From positions 16,027 through 80,026 of the forward strand of contig CAWHPW010000007.1 in NCBI GenBank assembly GCA_963831385.1: DNA of 64,000 bases, written 5' to 3'. The stretch comes from JACVRX01 sp963831385 (GTDB lineage Bacteria; Actinomycetota; Actinomycetes; Jiangellales; Jiangellaceae). Below the pieces are notes generated by a model. That model was not told the origin of the DNA and ran no database searches. It was given only the letters and a program-made list of their open reading frames with translations. Of the stretch, positions 56,361-63,308 are shown in pieces. Position 1 is the stretch's first letter; every line of letters begins with the position of its first letter. Made by a program: the position numbers and the translations under genes.

Positions 56361-57671
56361 TCATGTGCTCGCTCCGGTGCTCGCTGCGAACAGGGTCGAC
56401 TCGGCCGGGTCGAACGGGCAGCCACCCTCGTCGAAGTGCCTGATGTACTCGTCCCGGAAGTACTGCAGCGACGAAGTGACCGGCGCGATCCCGCCGTCGG
56501 CCAGAGCGCAGAATGACCGGCCGGCGATGTTGTCCGACAGGTCCAGCAACTTGTCCAGATCGGCTTCCGTGCCATGACCTTCCTCGAGGCGGTCCAGGAT
56601 CTGCACCAGCCACCAGAAACCCTCGCGGCACGGGGTGCATTTCCCGCACGACTCGTGCTTGTAGAACTCCACCCAGCGGGCCACCGCGCGCACGACACAG
56701 GTGGAATCGTCGAAGATCTGCAGTGCCTTGGTTCCCAGCATGCTGCCCGCCTCGGCCACGCCTTCGTAGTCGAGCGGGACATCAAGGTGTTCGGCGGTCA
56801 ACAGCGGGGTGGACGACCCGCCGGGCGTCCAGAATTTCAGCTCGTGCCCCTCGCGGATTCCGCCGGCCATGTCCAGCAGCTCGCGCAGGGTCAGCCCCAG
56901 CGGACCTTCGTACTGCCCGGGCTGGCGGACATGCCCCGACAGTGAGTAGAGCGTGAACCCCGGCGACTTCTCCGAGCCCATCGAACGGAACCAGTCGACG
57001 CCCTGGAAGACGATCGACGGCACAGAGGCGATCGTTTCGACATTGTTGATCACAGTCGGTGATGCGTAGAGGCCAGCGACCGCCGGGAATGGTGGGCGGA
57101 GCCTCGGTTGGCCGCGCCGACCTTCCAGCGAGTCCAGTAGGGCGGTCTCTTCGCCGCAGATGTACGCGCCGGCACCGGCGTGCACGGTGAGCTCCAGGCC
57201 ATAGCCCGAGCCCAGGATGTCGCTGCCCAGGTACCCGGCGTCGTAGGCGTCCTGAACGGCCTGCTGCATACGCCGGATCACATGCAGGACCTCGCCGCGG
57301 ATGTAGATGAAGGCGTGCTTGGCGTTGATCGCGTACGAAGCGATGATCACCCCTTCGACCAACAAGTGCGGCGAAGCGAGCATCAACGGGATGTCTTTGC
57401 ACGTCCCCGGCTCGGACTCGTCGGCGTTGACGACGAGATACGTCGGGTTCGGGCTGTCCTTGGGGATGAAGCTCCACTTCATGCCGGTCGGAAAGCCGGC
57501 ACCGCCGCGGCCGCGCAGCCCAGCCTCCTTGACCAAGGCGACAATGTCGGCCGGCTGGCGCTGAAGTGCGGCACGCAGCCCCTTGTAGCCGTCGTTGCGC
57601 TCATAACCGGCTCGGGTGAAGGAGTCGGTCTCATGCCAATACTGAGACAACAGCGGAGTCAGCGTGCTCAT
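56361..57671 (-). CDS. nuoF: NADH-quinone oxidoreductase subunit F
   Basis: 436 residues from ATG 57671 (ATGA overlap with nuoE). FMN/NADH sites LRGRGGAGFPTGMKWSFIPK and GAGAYICGEETALLDSLEG; N3 [4Fe-4S] ligands ESCGKCTPCREGFWW plus Cys in SFCALADGG. NADH oxidation site of complex I. The following nuoG gene is 189 nt away, an unusually long gap in this operon. Confidence 0.97.
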   Translation of the reverse strand: MSTLTPLLSQYWHETDSFTRAGYERNDGYKGLRAALQRQPADIVALVKEAGLRGRGGAGFPTGMKWSFIPKDSPNPTYLVVNADESEPGTCKDIPLMLASPHLLVEGVIIASYAINAKHAFIYIRGEVLHVIRRMQQAVQDAYDAGYLGSDILGSGYGLELTVHAGAGAYICGEETALLDSLEGRRGQPRLRPPFPAVAGLYASPTVINNVETIASVPSIVFQGVDWFRSMGSEKSPGFTLYSLSGHVRQPGQYEGPLGLTLRELLDMAGGIREGHELKFWTPGGSSTPLLTAEHLDVPLDYEGVAEAGSMLGTKALQIFDDSTCVVRAVARWVEFYKHESCGKCTPCREGFWWLVQILDRLEEGHGTEADLDKLLDLSDNIAGRSFCALADGGIAPVTSSLQYFRDEYIRHFDEGGCPFDPAESTLFAASTGAST

Positions 57672-58367
57672 CGGGCACCCTCGCCAGCCGAGGTCGGCTG
57701 AGGCGACTCGATGGCTCGGGAATCTGGCTCTGGGGCTGTCCAGTCCCGCTCGTGTGCGAGGGAAAGCCCGGCCAGGCTGGCCGGCCCGGCCTGGACGCCG
57801 TCCTGGGCCAGCCCGTCCGGAAACCCGGCGATGACTCGCGCGGCCTCCTTCCAGGTGCAGATGCGCGGTCCTCGAGTGGAGTGGACCTCTGCACCGGCCT
57901 GCAAGTTCTCGACCAGCTCGAGAGCTGACTGCGGGGTCTGGTTGTCCATGAACTCCCAGTTGACCATCACGACCGGCGCGTAGTCGCAGGCGGCGTTGCA
58001 CTCGACCCGCTCCAGCGAGATCGCGCCGTTCTCCGCGGTTTCGTCGTGGCCGATCCCGAGGGATTCGGTGAGCCGCTCCCAGATCGCGTCCCCGCCCATG
58101 ATCGCGCACAGGGTATTCGTGCAGACACCGACGTGGTAGTCGCCCATCGGGTGCCGCTTGTACATCGTGTAGAACGTGGCGACGGCGGACACCTCGGCCT
58201 CGGTGAGACCGAGCTCTTCGGCGCACATCTCGATCCCGGCCGGCGTCACGTAGCCGTCGTAGGCCTGGACCAGGTGCAGCATCGGCAGCAAGCGCGGAGC
58301 GCGGCTGCGGGTAGCGGGCGATGATCTCCCGCATCTCGGCCCGGGCGGTGTCATCAAGGGCGGTCAT
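57668..58367 (-). CDS. nuoE: NADH-quinone oxidoreductase subunit E (apparent frameshift)
   Basis: The natural start is ATG 58367, overlapping the nuoD stop (ATGA), giving MTALDDTARAEMREIIARYP QPRSAL. At about 58288-58296 the frame shifts: the continuation LLPMLHLVQAYDGYVTPAGI is in another frame. One extra base in CGCTTGCTG explains it; after correction the protein has about 232 residues. [2Fe-2S] ligands are intact in VGVCTNTLCAIMG and VECNAACDYAP. The C-terminal 60 residues are a Pro/Ala-rich tail. Without the fix, translation would terminate in the wrong frame soon after residue 30 or continue nonsense. Confidence 0.9.
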
Positions 58368-59731
58368 CTGTCCACTCCCCCCATCACCGGATCCAGGCTC
58401 GCCACGGCCACGATCACGTCGGACACCATCCCGCCTTCGCACATGACCGCCACGGCCTGCAGGTTGTTGAACGAGGGGTCTCGGAAATGTGCCCGCCACG
58501 GGCGGGTGCCTCCGTCGGACACCAGGTGCACTCCCAGCTCGCCGCGGGGAGACTCGACCGCTTGGTAGACCTGCCCGGCAGGGACCCGGAAACCCTCGGT
58601 GACCAGCTTGAAGTGATGGATCAAACCCTCCATCGACTCGCCCATGATGTGCCGGATGTGGTCGAGACTGTTGCCGAGACCGTCGCCACCGAGCGCCAGC
58701 TCGGCCGGCCAGGCGATCTTCTTGTCGGCGATCATGACTGGCCCGGGCTCGAGTCGGTCCAGGCACTGCTCGACGATGCGCAACGACTGGCGCATCTCGT
58801 CGATGCGGATCCTGAACCGGCCGTAAGAGTCGGCGGTGTCGCGTACCGGCACGTCGAAGTCATACGTCTCATAACCGCAGTACGGCTGAGCCTTGCGCAA
58901 GTCGTAGGGCAGGCCGGTGGATCGCAGCACCGGCCCGGTAATGCCCAAGGCCATGCACCCGGTGAGGTCGAGGTACCCGATACCGACCGTCCGGCCACGG
59001 AAGATCGGGTTCTCGTTGCAGAAGTCCTCGTACTCACCCAGATGGTCATGCATCCACCTGACGTACTCGCGGATGCTTTCGACTGCACCTGGCGGCAAAT
59101 CCTGCGCCACTCCCCCTGGGCGAACGTAAGCGCTGTTCATTCGCAGCCCGGTAACGAGTTCGAAGATGTCCAGAGACCGCTCACGCTCACGGAAACCGAT
59201 CGTCATCACCGTGAGAGCCCCGATCTCCATCCCGCCCGTGGCGATGGCCACCAGGTGGGACGCGATGCGATTGATCTCCATCATCATCACGCGGATGATG
59301 TTGGCCCGTTCGGGGATCTGGTCGGTAATCCCCAGCAGCCGCTCGATGCCCAGCACATAGGCGGTCTCGTTGTAGAACGGGGACAGGTAGTCCATCCGGG
59401 TGCAGAACGTCACGCCCTGCGTCCACGTCCGGTACTCCATGTTCTTCTCGATGCCGGTGTGCAGATATCCGATGCCGGCCCGGGCTTCGGTGACTGTCTC
59501 GCCATCCAGCTCGAGGATGAGCCGCAGCACACCGTGCGTCGACGGGTGCTGTGGACCCATGTTGACGACGACCCGCTCCTGGCCCGCAACAGCCGCGCCG
59601 ATGACGTCGTCCCAGTCCTGCCCGGTGACGTTGTACACGGCACCTTCGGTCGTCTCCCGAATGTCCGCATAGACGTCCTCTGGAGTCACCTCGTCCGCGG
59701 GAGCCACGAACGTGACGTCGTCCATGCTCAT
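58364..59731 (-). CDS. nuoD: NADH-quinone oxidoreductase subunit D (49-kDa)
   Basis: 455 residues from ATG 59731 (MSMDDVTFVAPADEVTPEDV). MGPQHPSTHGVLRLILELDG, GYLHTGIEKNMEYRTW, RMDYLSPFYNE, and the C-terminal ESPRGELGVHLVSDGG form the quinone pocket with NuoB. It is the only nuoD in the window, so cluster 2 may share it. The start overlaps the stop of a 33-codon mini-ORF. Confidence 0.97.
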   Translation of the reverse strand: MSMDDVTFVAPADEVTPEDVYADIRETTEGAVYNVTGQDWDDVIGAAVAGQERVVVNMGPQHPSTHGVLRLILELDGETVTEARAGIGYLHTGIEKNMEYRTWTQGVTFCTRMDYLSPFYNETAYVLGIERLLGITDQIPERANIIRVMMMEINRIASHLVAIATGGMEIGALTVMTIGFRERERSLDIFELVTGLRMNSAYVRPGGVAQDLPPGAVESIREYVRWMHDHLGEYEDFCNENPIFRGRTVGIGYLDLTGCMALGITGPVLRSTGLPYDLRKAQPYCGYETYDFDVPVRDTADSYGRFRIRIDEMRQSLRIVEQCLDRLEPGPVMIADKKIAWPAELALGGDGLGNSLDHIRHIMGESMEGLIHHFKLVTEGFRVPAGQVYQAVESPRGELGVHLVSDGGTRPWRAHFRDPSFNNLQAVAVMCEGGMVSDVIVAVASLDPVMGGVDR

Positions 59732-59829
59732 CTGGTCGCACTCGCCTTCTCGCTCGCTACGCAGGCGACGTCGCTTCGCTCGGTCGTCGACCACTTCGCT
59801 CGCTCGGCAGCTCGTTGCTCCATGCTCAT
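59728..59829 (-). CDS. Mini-ORF between nuoC and nuoD (33 codons)
   Basis: Starts ATGAGCATGGA like nuoD itself and reads MSMEQRAAERAKWSTTERSD, then VACVASEKASATR and stop. Its ATG overlaps the stop of the preceding mini-ORF and its TGA overlaps the nuoD ATG (ATGA at both ends). It arises from a duplicated leader: about 29 bases around 59722-59752 and 59817-59848 match with few changes. Product probably unimportant; translation through it may couple nuoC to nuoD. Confidence 0.4.
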   Translation of the reverse strand: MSMEQRAAERAKWSTTERSDVACVASEKASATR

Positions 59830-59858
59830 CTCGTCGCACTCGCCTTCATGCCGCTCAT
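59826..59858 (-). CDS. Mini-ORF after nuoC (10 codons)
   Basis: Reads MSGMKASATR and stop. Its ATG overlaps the nuoC stop (ATGA, 59855-59858) and its stop overlaps the next mini-ORF start. Same KASATR ending as the other mini-ORFs of this operon. Confidence 0.35.
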   Translation of the reverse strand: MSGMKASATR

Positions 59859-60700
59859 GCGTACGCCCTCCGCTCGTCGGGCGGCGGAATCGTCGCGCCC
59901 TTGTACTCGACCGGTATGCCACCCAACGGGTAGTCCTTGCGCTGGGGATGGCCCGGCCAGTCATCGGGCATCTCGATCCTGGTCAGCGCAGGGTGGCCGT
60001 CGAATATGATCCCGAAGAAGTCGTAGGTCTCCCGCTCATGCCAGTTGTTCGACGGGTAGAGCTCCACGATGGACGGCACGTGCGGGTCGTCGTCGGGGCA
60101 GGTGACCTCCACTCGCACCCGGCGATTGTGGGTGATCGACAGAAACGGGTAGACCGCGTGCAACTCGCGCCCCGCCTCGCCGGGATAGTGCACCCCGTTG
60201 ACGCCCATGCACATCTCGTAGCGCAGCGCTGGATCGTCGCGCAGCGCCTTCGCAACCTCGACCAGGTGCTCCCGCCGGACGAAGAAGCTGATCTCGTCCC
60301 GGTCGACGACCACCTTCTCGACGGCATCGCCGAAGGAGATGCCGGCCTGCTCCAAGGCACCGGTCAGGGAATCACCGACGCCGTCGAATTCTGGACCCCA
60401 CGGCCGCGGAGTCGACCCGATGCGCACCGGGTTGGTGTCCCGTGCAACGAGCCGCCCGAACCCGGAGGTGTCTCCGGTGCCTGCCGTACCGAACATGCCA
60501 CGCTGGGTCGGGTGGGCCGGAGGCGGACCCGCGGGCCCCTCGTCGGCGACCTCCTCCGGAAGGTCACCCGGGCCCGCGGTCGTCGCCTCGGCGCTCGGTC
60601 GTTCGACGGCAGCCGGCGCCTGTGCGGGAGCCGTCTTCTCCTCCTCACCGCCTGCGGGGGCGGTGGCCTCGTCGTGAGCCGGCGTGCGATCGTCACTCAT
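59855..60700 (-). CDS. nuoC: NADH-quinone oxidoreductase subunit C (30-kDa)
   Basis: 281 residues from ATG 60700. The first ~90 residues are a low-complexity Ala/Pro/Glu-rich extension (MSDDRTPAHDEATAPAGGEE); the conserved domain follows with YEMCMGVNGVHYPGEAGREL and WHERETYDFFGIIFDGHPAL, RIEMPDDWPGHPQRKDYPLG. Start overlaps the stop of a 9-codon mini-ORF. NuoC joins the NuoD core of the peripheral arm. Confidence 0.95.
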   Translation of the reverse strand: MSDDRTPAHDEATAPAGGEEEKTAPAQAPAAVERPSAEATTAGPGDLPEEVADEGPAGPPPAHPTQRGMFGTAGTGDTSGFGRLVARDTNPVRIGSTPRPWGPEFDGVGDSLTGALEQAGISFGDAVEKVVVDRDEISFFVRREHLVEVAKALRDDPALRYEMCMGVNGVHYPGEAGRELHAVYPFLSITHNRRVRVEVTCPDDDPHVPSIVELYPSNNWHERETYDFFGIIFDGHPALTRIEMPDDWPGHPQRKDYPLGGIPVEYKGATIPPPDERRAYA

Positions 60701-60726
60701 CTGGTCGCACTCGCCTTCTCGCTCAT
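60697..60726 (-). CDS. Mini-ORF between nuoB and nuoC (9 codons)
   Basis: Reads MSEKASATR and stop. Its ATG overlaps the nuoB stop (ATGA, 60723-60726) and its TGA overlaps the nuoC ATG (60697-60700). The DNA GAAGGCGAGTGCGACCAG within it also precedes nuoD and, with one change, nuoL, and likely serves as the ribosome binding region of nuoC. Confidence 0.4.
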   Translation of the reverse strand: MSEKASATR

Positions 60727-61277
60727 CGCAGCAGGCCCCTCATCTCGTGGGTCGGCGCCGCCGTGAGCGCCACGTGCTCGGACTCTTCCTCGGCTTGCTT
60801 GCGATGTGGTCCCAGCGGCATGTGCAGGATCTTGTCGTGCAGCTTGAGAATCGCGTCCATGAGCATCTCCGGACGCGGCGGGCAGCCGGGCAGATAGATG
60901 TCGACGGGCACGATGTGGTCGACACCCTGCACGATTGCGTAGTTGTTGAACATGCCGCCGGAACTCGCGCAGACGCCCATCGCGATGACCCATTTGGGCT
61001 CGGGCATCTGGTCGTAGATCTGGCGTAGCACCGGCGCCATTTTCTGACTCACCCGGCCGGCGACGATCATCAGGTCCGCCTGGCGCGGGGAGGCGCGGAA
61101 CACCTCCATCCCGAACCGAGCCGAGTCGTGCCGCGGCCCGCCGAAAGCCATCATTTCGATCGCACAACAGGCCAAGCCGAACGTCGCCGGCCAGACCGAG
61201 CTCTTGCGCATGAAGCCGACCAGACGTTCGACGCCGGTCAGTAGGACGCCGGCCGGCAGCTTTTCCTCGACACCCAT
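60723..61277 (-). CDS. nuoB: NADH-quinone oxidoreductase subunit B (N2 cluster)
   Basis: 184 residues from ATG 61277 (MGVEEKLPAGVLLTGVERLV). N2 ligands in TFGLACCAIEMMAFGG, AMGVCASSGGMFNNYA and IYLPGCPPRPEMLMDA are complete; PRQADLMIVAGRVSQKMAPV is canonical. Starts 14 nt after nuoA and ends in an ATGA overlap with a mini-ORF. Confidence 0.97.
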   Translation of the reverse strand: MGVEEKLPAGVLLTGVERLVGFMRKSSVWPATFGLACCAIEMMAFGGPRHDSARFGMEVFRASPRQADLMIVAGRVSQKMAPVLRQIYDQMPEPKWVIAMGVCASSGGMFNNYAIVQGVDHIVPVDIYLPGCPPRPEMLMDAILKLHDKILHMPLGPHRKQAEEESEHVALTAAPTHEMRGLLR

Positions 61278-61291
61278 GCTCGAATCCCGCC

Positions 61292-61651
61292 CTAGTCCCA
61301 GTCCAGGCCGCCGCGACGCCACACGTACGCGTACGCGACGAAGACGGTGAGGATGAACAAGGCCATCTCGACCAGGCCGAACAGGCCCAGCGCATCGAAC
61401 CGAACTGCCCACGGGTACAGGAAGATGATCTCGATGTCGAAGATGATGAACAGCATTGCGGTCAGGTAGTACTTGATCGGGAACCTGCCCCCGCCGACCG
61501 GCTGCGGCGTCGGCTCGATGCCGCACTCATAGGAGTCGACCTTGACCCGGTTCCAGCGCCTCGGGCCGGTCAATGCACCCATCGCAATCGAGACCACGAC
61601 GAAGCCAGCACCCAAAGCGCCCAGCACGATGATCGGAATGTATGCGTTCAT
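61292..61651 (-). CDS. nuoA: NADH-quinone oxidoreductase subunit A
   Basis: 119 residues from ATG 61651, preceded by GGAGGTGAG. Three helices; SYECGIEPTPQPVGGGRFPI is the conserved Cys loop, and FIIFDIEIIFLYPWAVRFDA the second signature. First subunit gene of the 14-gene operon nuoA-N. Its ATG overlaps the stop of a possible 31-codon leader ORF. Confidence 0.97.
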   Translation of the reverse strand: MNAYIPIIVLGALGAGFVVVSIAMGALTGPRRWNRVKVDSYECGIEPTPQPVGGGRFPIKYYLTAMLFIIFDIEIIFLYPWAVRFDALGLFGLVEMALFILTVFVAYAYVWRRGGLDWD

Positions 61652-61743
61652 GCGCTCACCTCCGCGGCACTCGAGCAGTGGCCCGACGTGGCGCACCAGG
61701 ACGGCATGCGCGCACGGGTGCCCATGCTAGTGAGGTCGATCAC
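61648..61743 (-). CDS. Possible leader peptide upstream of nuoA (31 codons)
   Basis: From GTG 61743, with AAAGGG 8 to 9 nt upstream: MIDLTSMGTRARMPSWCATS, GHCSSAAEVSA, stop; the TGA overlaps the nuoA ATG. Two cysteines in WCATSGHC. It would make nuoA translation depend on leader translation. Could be chance: it is short and only its position supports it. Confidence 0.35.
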   Translation of the reverse strand: MIDLTSMGTRARMPSWCATSGHCSSAAEVSA

Positions 61744-61756
61744 GGTTGCATCCCTT

Positions 61757-63049
61757 TCATGCGGCCGGCGCTATCCGGGTCATGGCGTTGACGAGTCGGT
61801 CCATCGCATCGCCATCCCGGCGGTCGGTCAGATTGGCCATCAACTTCAGTGCGAACCGCATCAGCGCCGGGTGGTGTAGTCCGTGGTGGGTGCACAGCTT
61901 CATGATCCGTGGGTCCCCGATCAGGTTCACGAAGACGCGCCCCAGGGTGAAGTAGCCACCATGTTCCTGTTTGAGCGCGACTGGATACCGGCGCAGGACG
62001 CGCTCGCGGTCCGCGTCGGTCCGGCGGGCGCTTGCATCGGCGATGACCGTCGCCGCCAGACTGGCCGCCTCCATGGCGTAGTCGATGCCCTCACCATTGA
62101 ACGGGTTGACCATCCCGCCGGAGTCGCCGACGAGTAGCAGCCCGCGGTCGTAGTGCGGCTGCCGGTTGAACGCCATGGGTAGCGCGGCACTGCGAACGTC
62201 GCCGACCCGGTTCTCCTCGGTAAAGCCCCACTCCGGCGGGGTCTGGGCGACCCAGCGACGCAGCAGCTGCTTGTAGTCGACCTGCCCGAAGGCCGTCGAC
62301 GTGTTGAGTACGCCGAGCCCGACATTGCTCGTGCCGTTGCCGGTGCCGAAGATCCACCCGTAGCCGGGCAACAGCTTCGGCTCCCCGTGCCTGTCTTTCT
62401 CCCAGAGCTCCAGCCAGGACTCCATCCAATCGTCGTCGTGCCGAGGGGTCCGGTAGTACGTGCGAACCGCCACGCCCATCGGCCGGTCGTCGCGCTTGCG
62501 GATACCCATTGCCGTGGACACTCGAGTGGACACGCCGTCGGCTGCGACGACCACGGGCGCTCGAAAGCTCACCGCAGGACCTGCCGGCCGTCCGCCGTCG
62601 TCGAGAGGACGAGCCATCACGCCAGCGATCCGGCTGGCGCGTTCATCCAGAATCGGAGCGGTCACCCCGGTGTTCTCGTGTAACCGGGCCCCCGATTTCT
62701 GCGCGTGCCGGGCGAGGATCTCGTCGAAGTCGGTCCGGGTGCGGACCAGACCGTAGTTGGGGTAGCTGGCGAGGTCCGGCCAGGGCATGTGCAGTCGCAT
62801 GCCGCCGCCAACCACGCGCAGGCCGTGGTTGCGGATCCAGCCATGGCCGGTGATGTCGACCCCCATCCGGACCAACTGTCGGACGGCCCGAGGGGTCAGG
62901 CCGTCGCCGCAGACTTTGTCTCTCGGAAACGCTGCCTTCTCCAGCAGCAGGACGTCGAGGCCGGCCCGCGCCAGGTAGTACGCCGCGGTCGAACCGGCGG
63001 GTCCAGCACCGACGACGATGACGTCCGCATCGCCTGCCGGTCGGCCCAT
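61757..63049 (-). CDS. menJ: Geranylgeranyl reductase family protein, likely MenJ-type menaquinone reductase
   Basis: 430 residues from ATG 63049 (MGRPAGDADVIVVGAGPAGS); ATG 63091 is in frame but lies inside an inverted repeat. FAD site VIVVGAGPAGSTAAYYLARA, then EKAAFPRDKVCGDGLTPRAV; second FAD motif LLLVGDSGGMVNPFNGEGID YAMEAA region. Family members saturate polyprenyl double bonds; in mycobacteria MenJ (Rv0561c) reduces the second isoprene unit of menaquinone-9 and sits beside menG and grcC1 as here. A role in menaquinone rather than archaeal-type lipids is inferred from context. Confidence 0.88.
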   Translation of the reverse strand: MGRPAGDADVIVVGAGPAGSTAAYYLARAGLDVLLLEKAAFPRDKVCGDGLTPRAVRQLVRMGVDITGHGWIRNHGLRVVGGGMRLHMPWPDLASYPNYGLVRTRTDFDEILARHAQKSGARLHENTGVTAPILDERASRIAGVMARPLDDGGRPAGPAVSFRAPVVVAADGVSTRVSTAMGIRKRDDRPMGVAVRTYYRTPRHDDDWMESWLELWEKDRHGEPKLLPGYGWIFGTGNGTSNVGLGVLNTSTAFGQVDYKQLLRRWVAQTPPEWGFTEENRVGDVRSAALPMAFNRQPHYDRGLLLVGDSGGMVNPFNGEGIDYAMEAASLAATVIADASARRTDADRERVLRRYPVALKQEHGGYFTLGRVFVNLIGDPRIMKLCTHHGLHHPALMRFALKLMANLTDRRDGDAMDRLVNAMTRIAPAA

Positions 63050-63076
63050 CCCGCTCGCACCTCGTTGTCGTCGGGG

Positions 63077-63100
63077 CGCTCGTGAATACATTCACGAGCG
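63077..63100. promoter_or_regulatory. Operator-like inverted repeat upstream of menJ-like gene
   Basis: A perfect 10-bp inverted repeat, CGCTCGTGAA (63077-63086) and TTCACGAGCG (63091-63100), separated by TACA. It lies 28-51 nt upstream of the chosen start and covers the alternative ATG at 63091. A TAGACT -10-like hexamer lies just upstream (about 63112). The size and symmetry suit a dimeric repressor such as a TetR or GntR type. Confidence 0.45.
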
Positions 63101-63213
63101 GTCGTCGAGGCTAGTCTAGGGCCCGTCCGCAACCGGTGGGCAGAGGGGTGAATCCGGGTCTGACCTGCGCATTTACCACCTGCACCCGTTGCGTAATTCC
63201 GCGTCCCTCCCGG

Positions 63214-63296
63214 CCGAAATGACCACGTTCACCACCCCTGTGGGTACATCACCAGGCTTGCCGGCCTGGTGATGTACGGGCTGGCCTGGTGATGGC
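63214..63296. repeat. Family-1 nested palindrome, copy F (menG-menJ)
   Basis: Reverse orientation relative to copies B-E: begins CCGAAATGACCACGTTCACC and ends CCTGGTGATGGC. The inner stem 63244-63257 with 63264-63277 is a perfect 14 bp (GTACATCACCAGGC), loop TTGCCG. It starts 12 nt after the menG stop, between two genes on the same strand. Confidence 0.88.
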
Positions 63297-63308
63297 CTAC
63301 GAGAGCCC

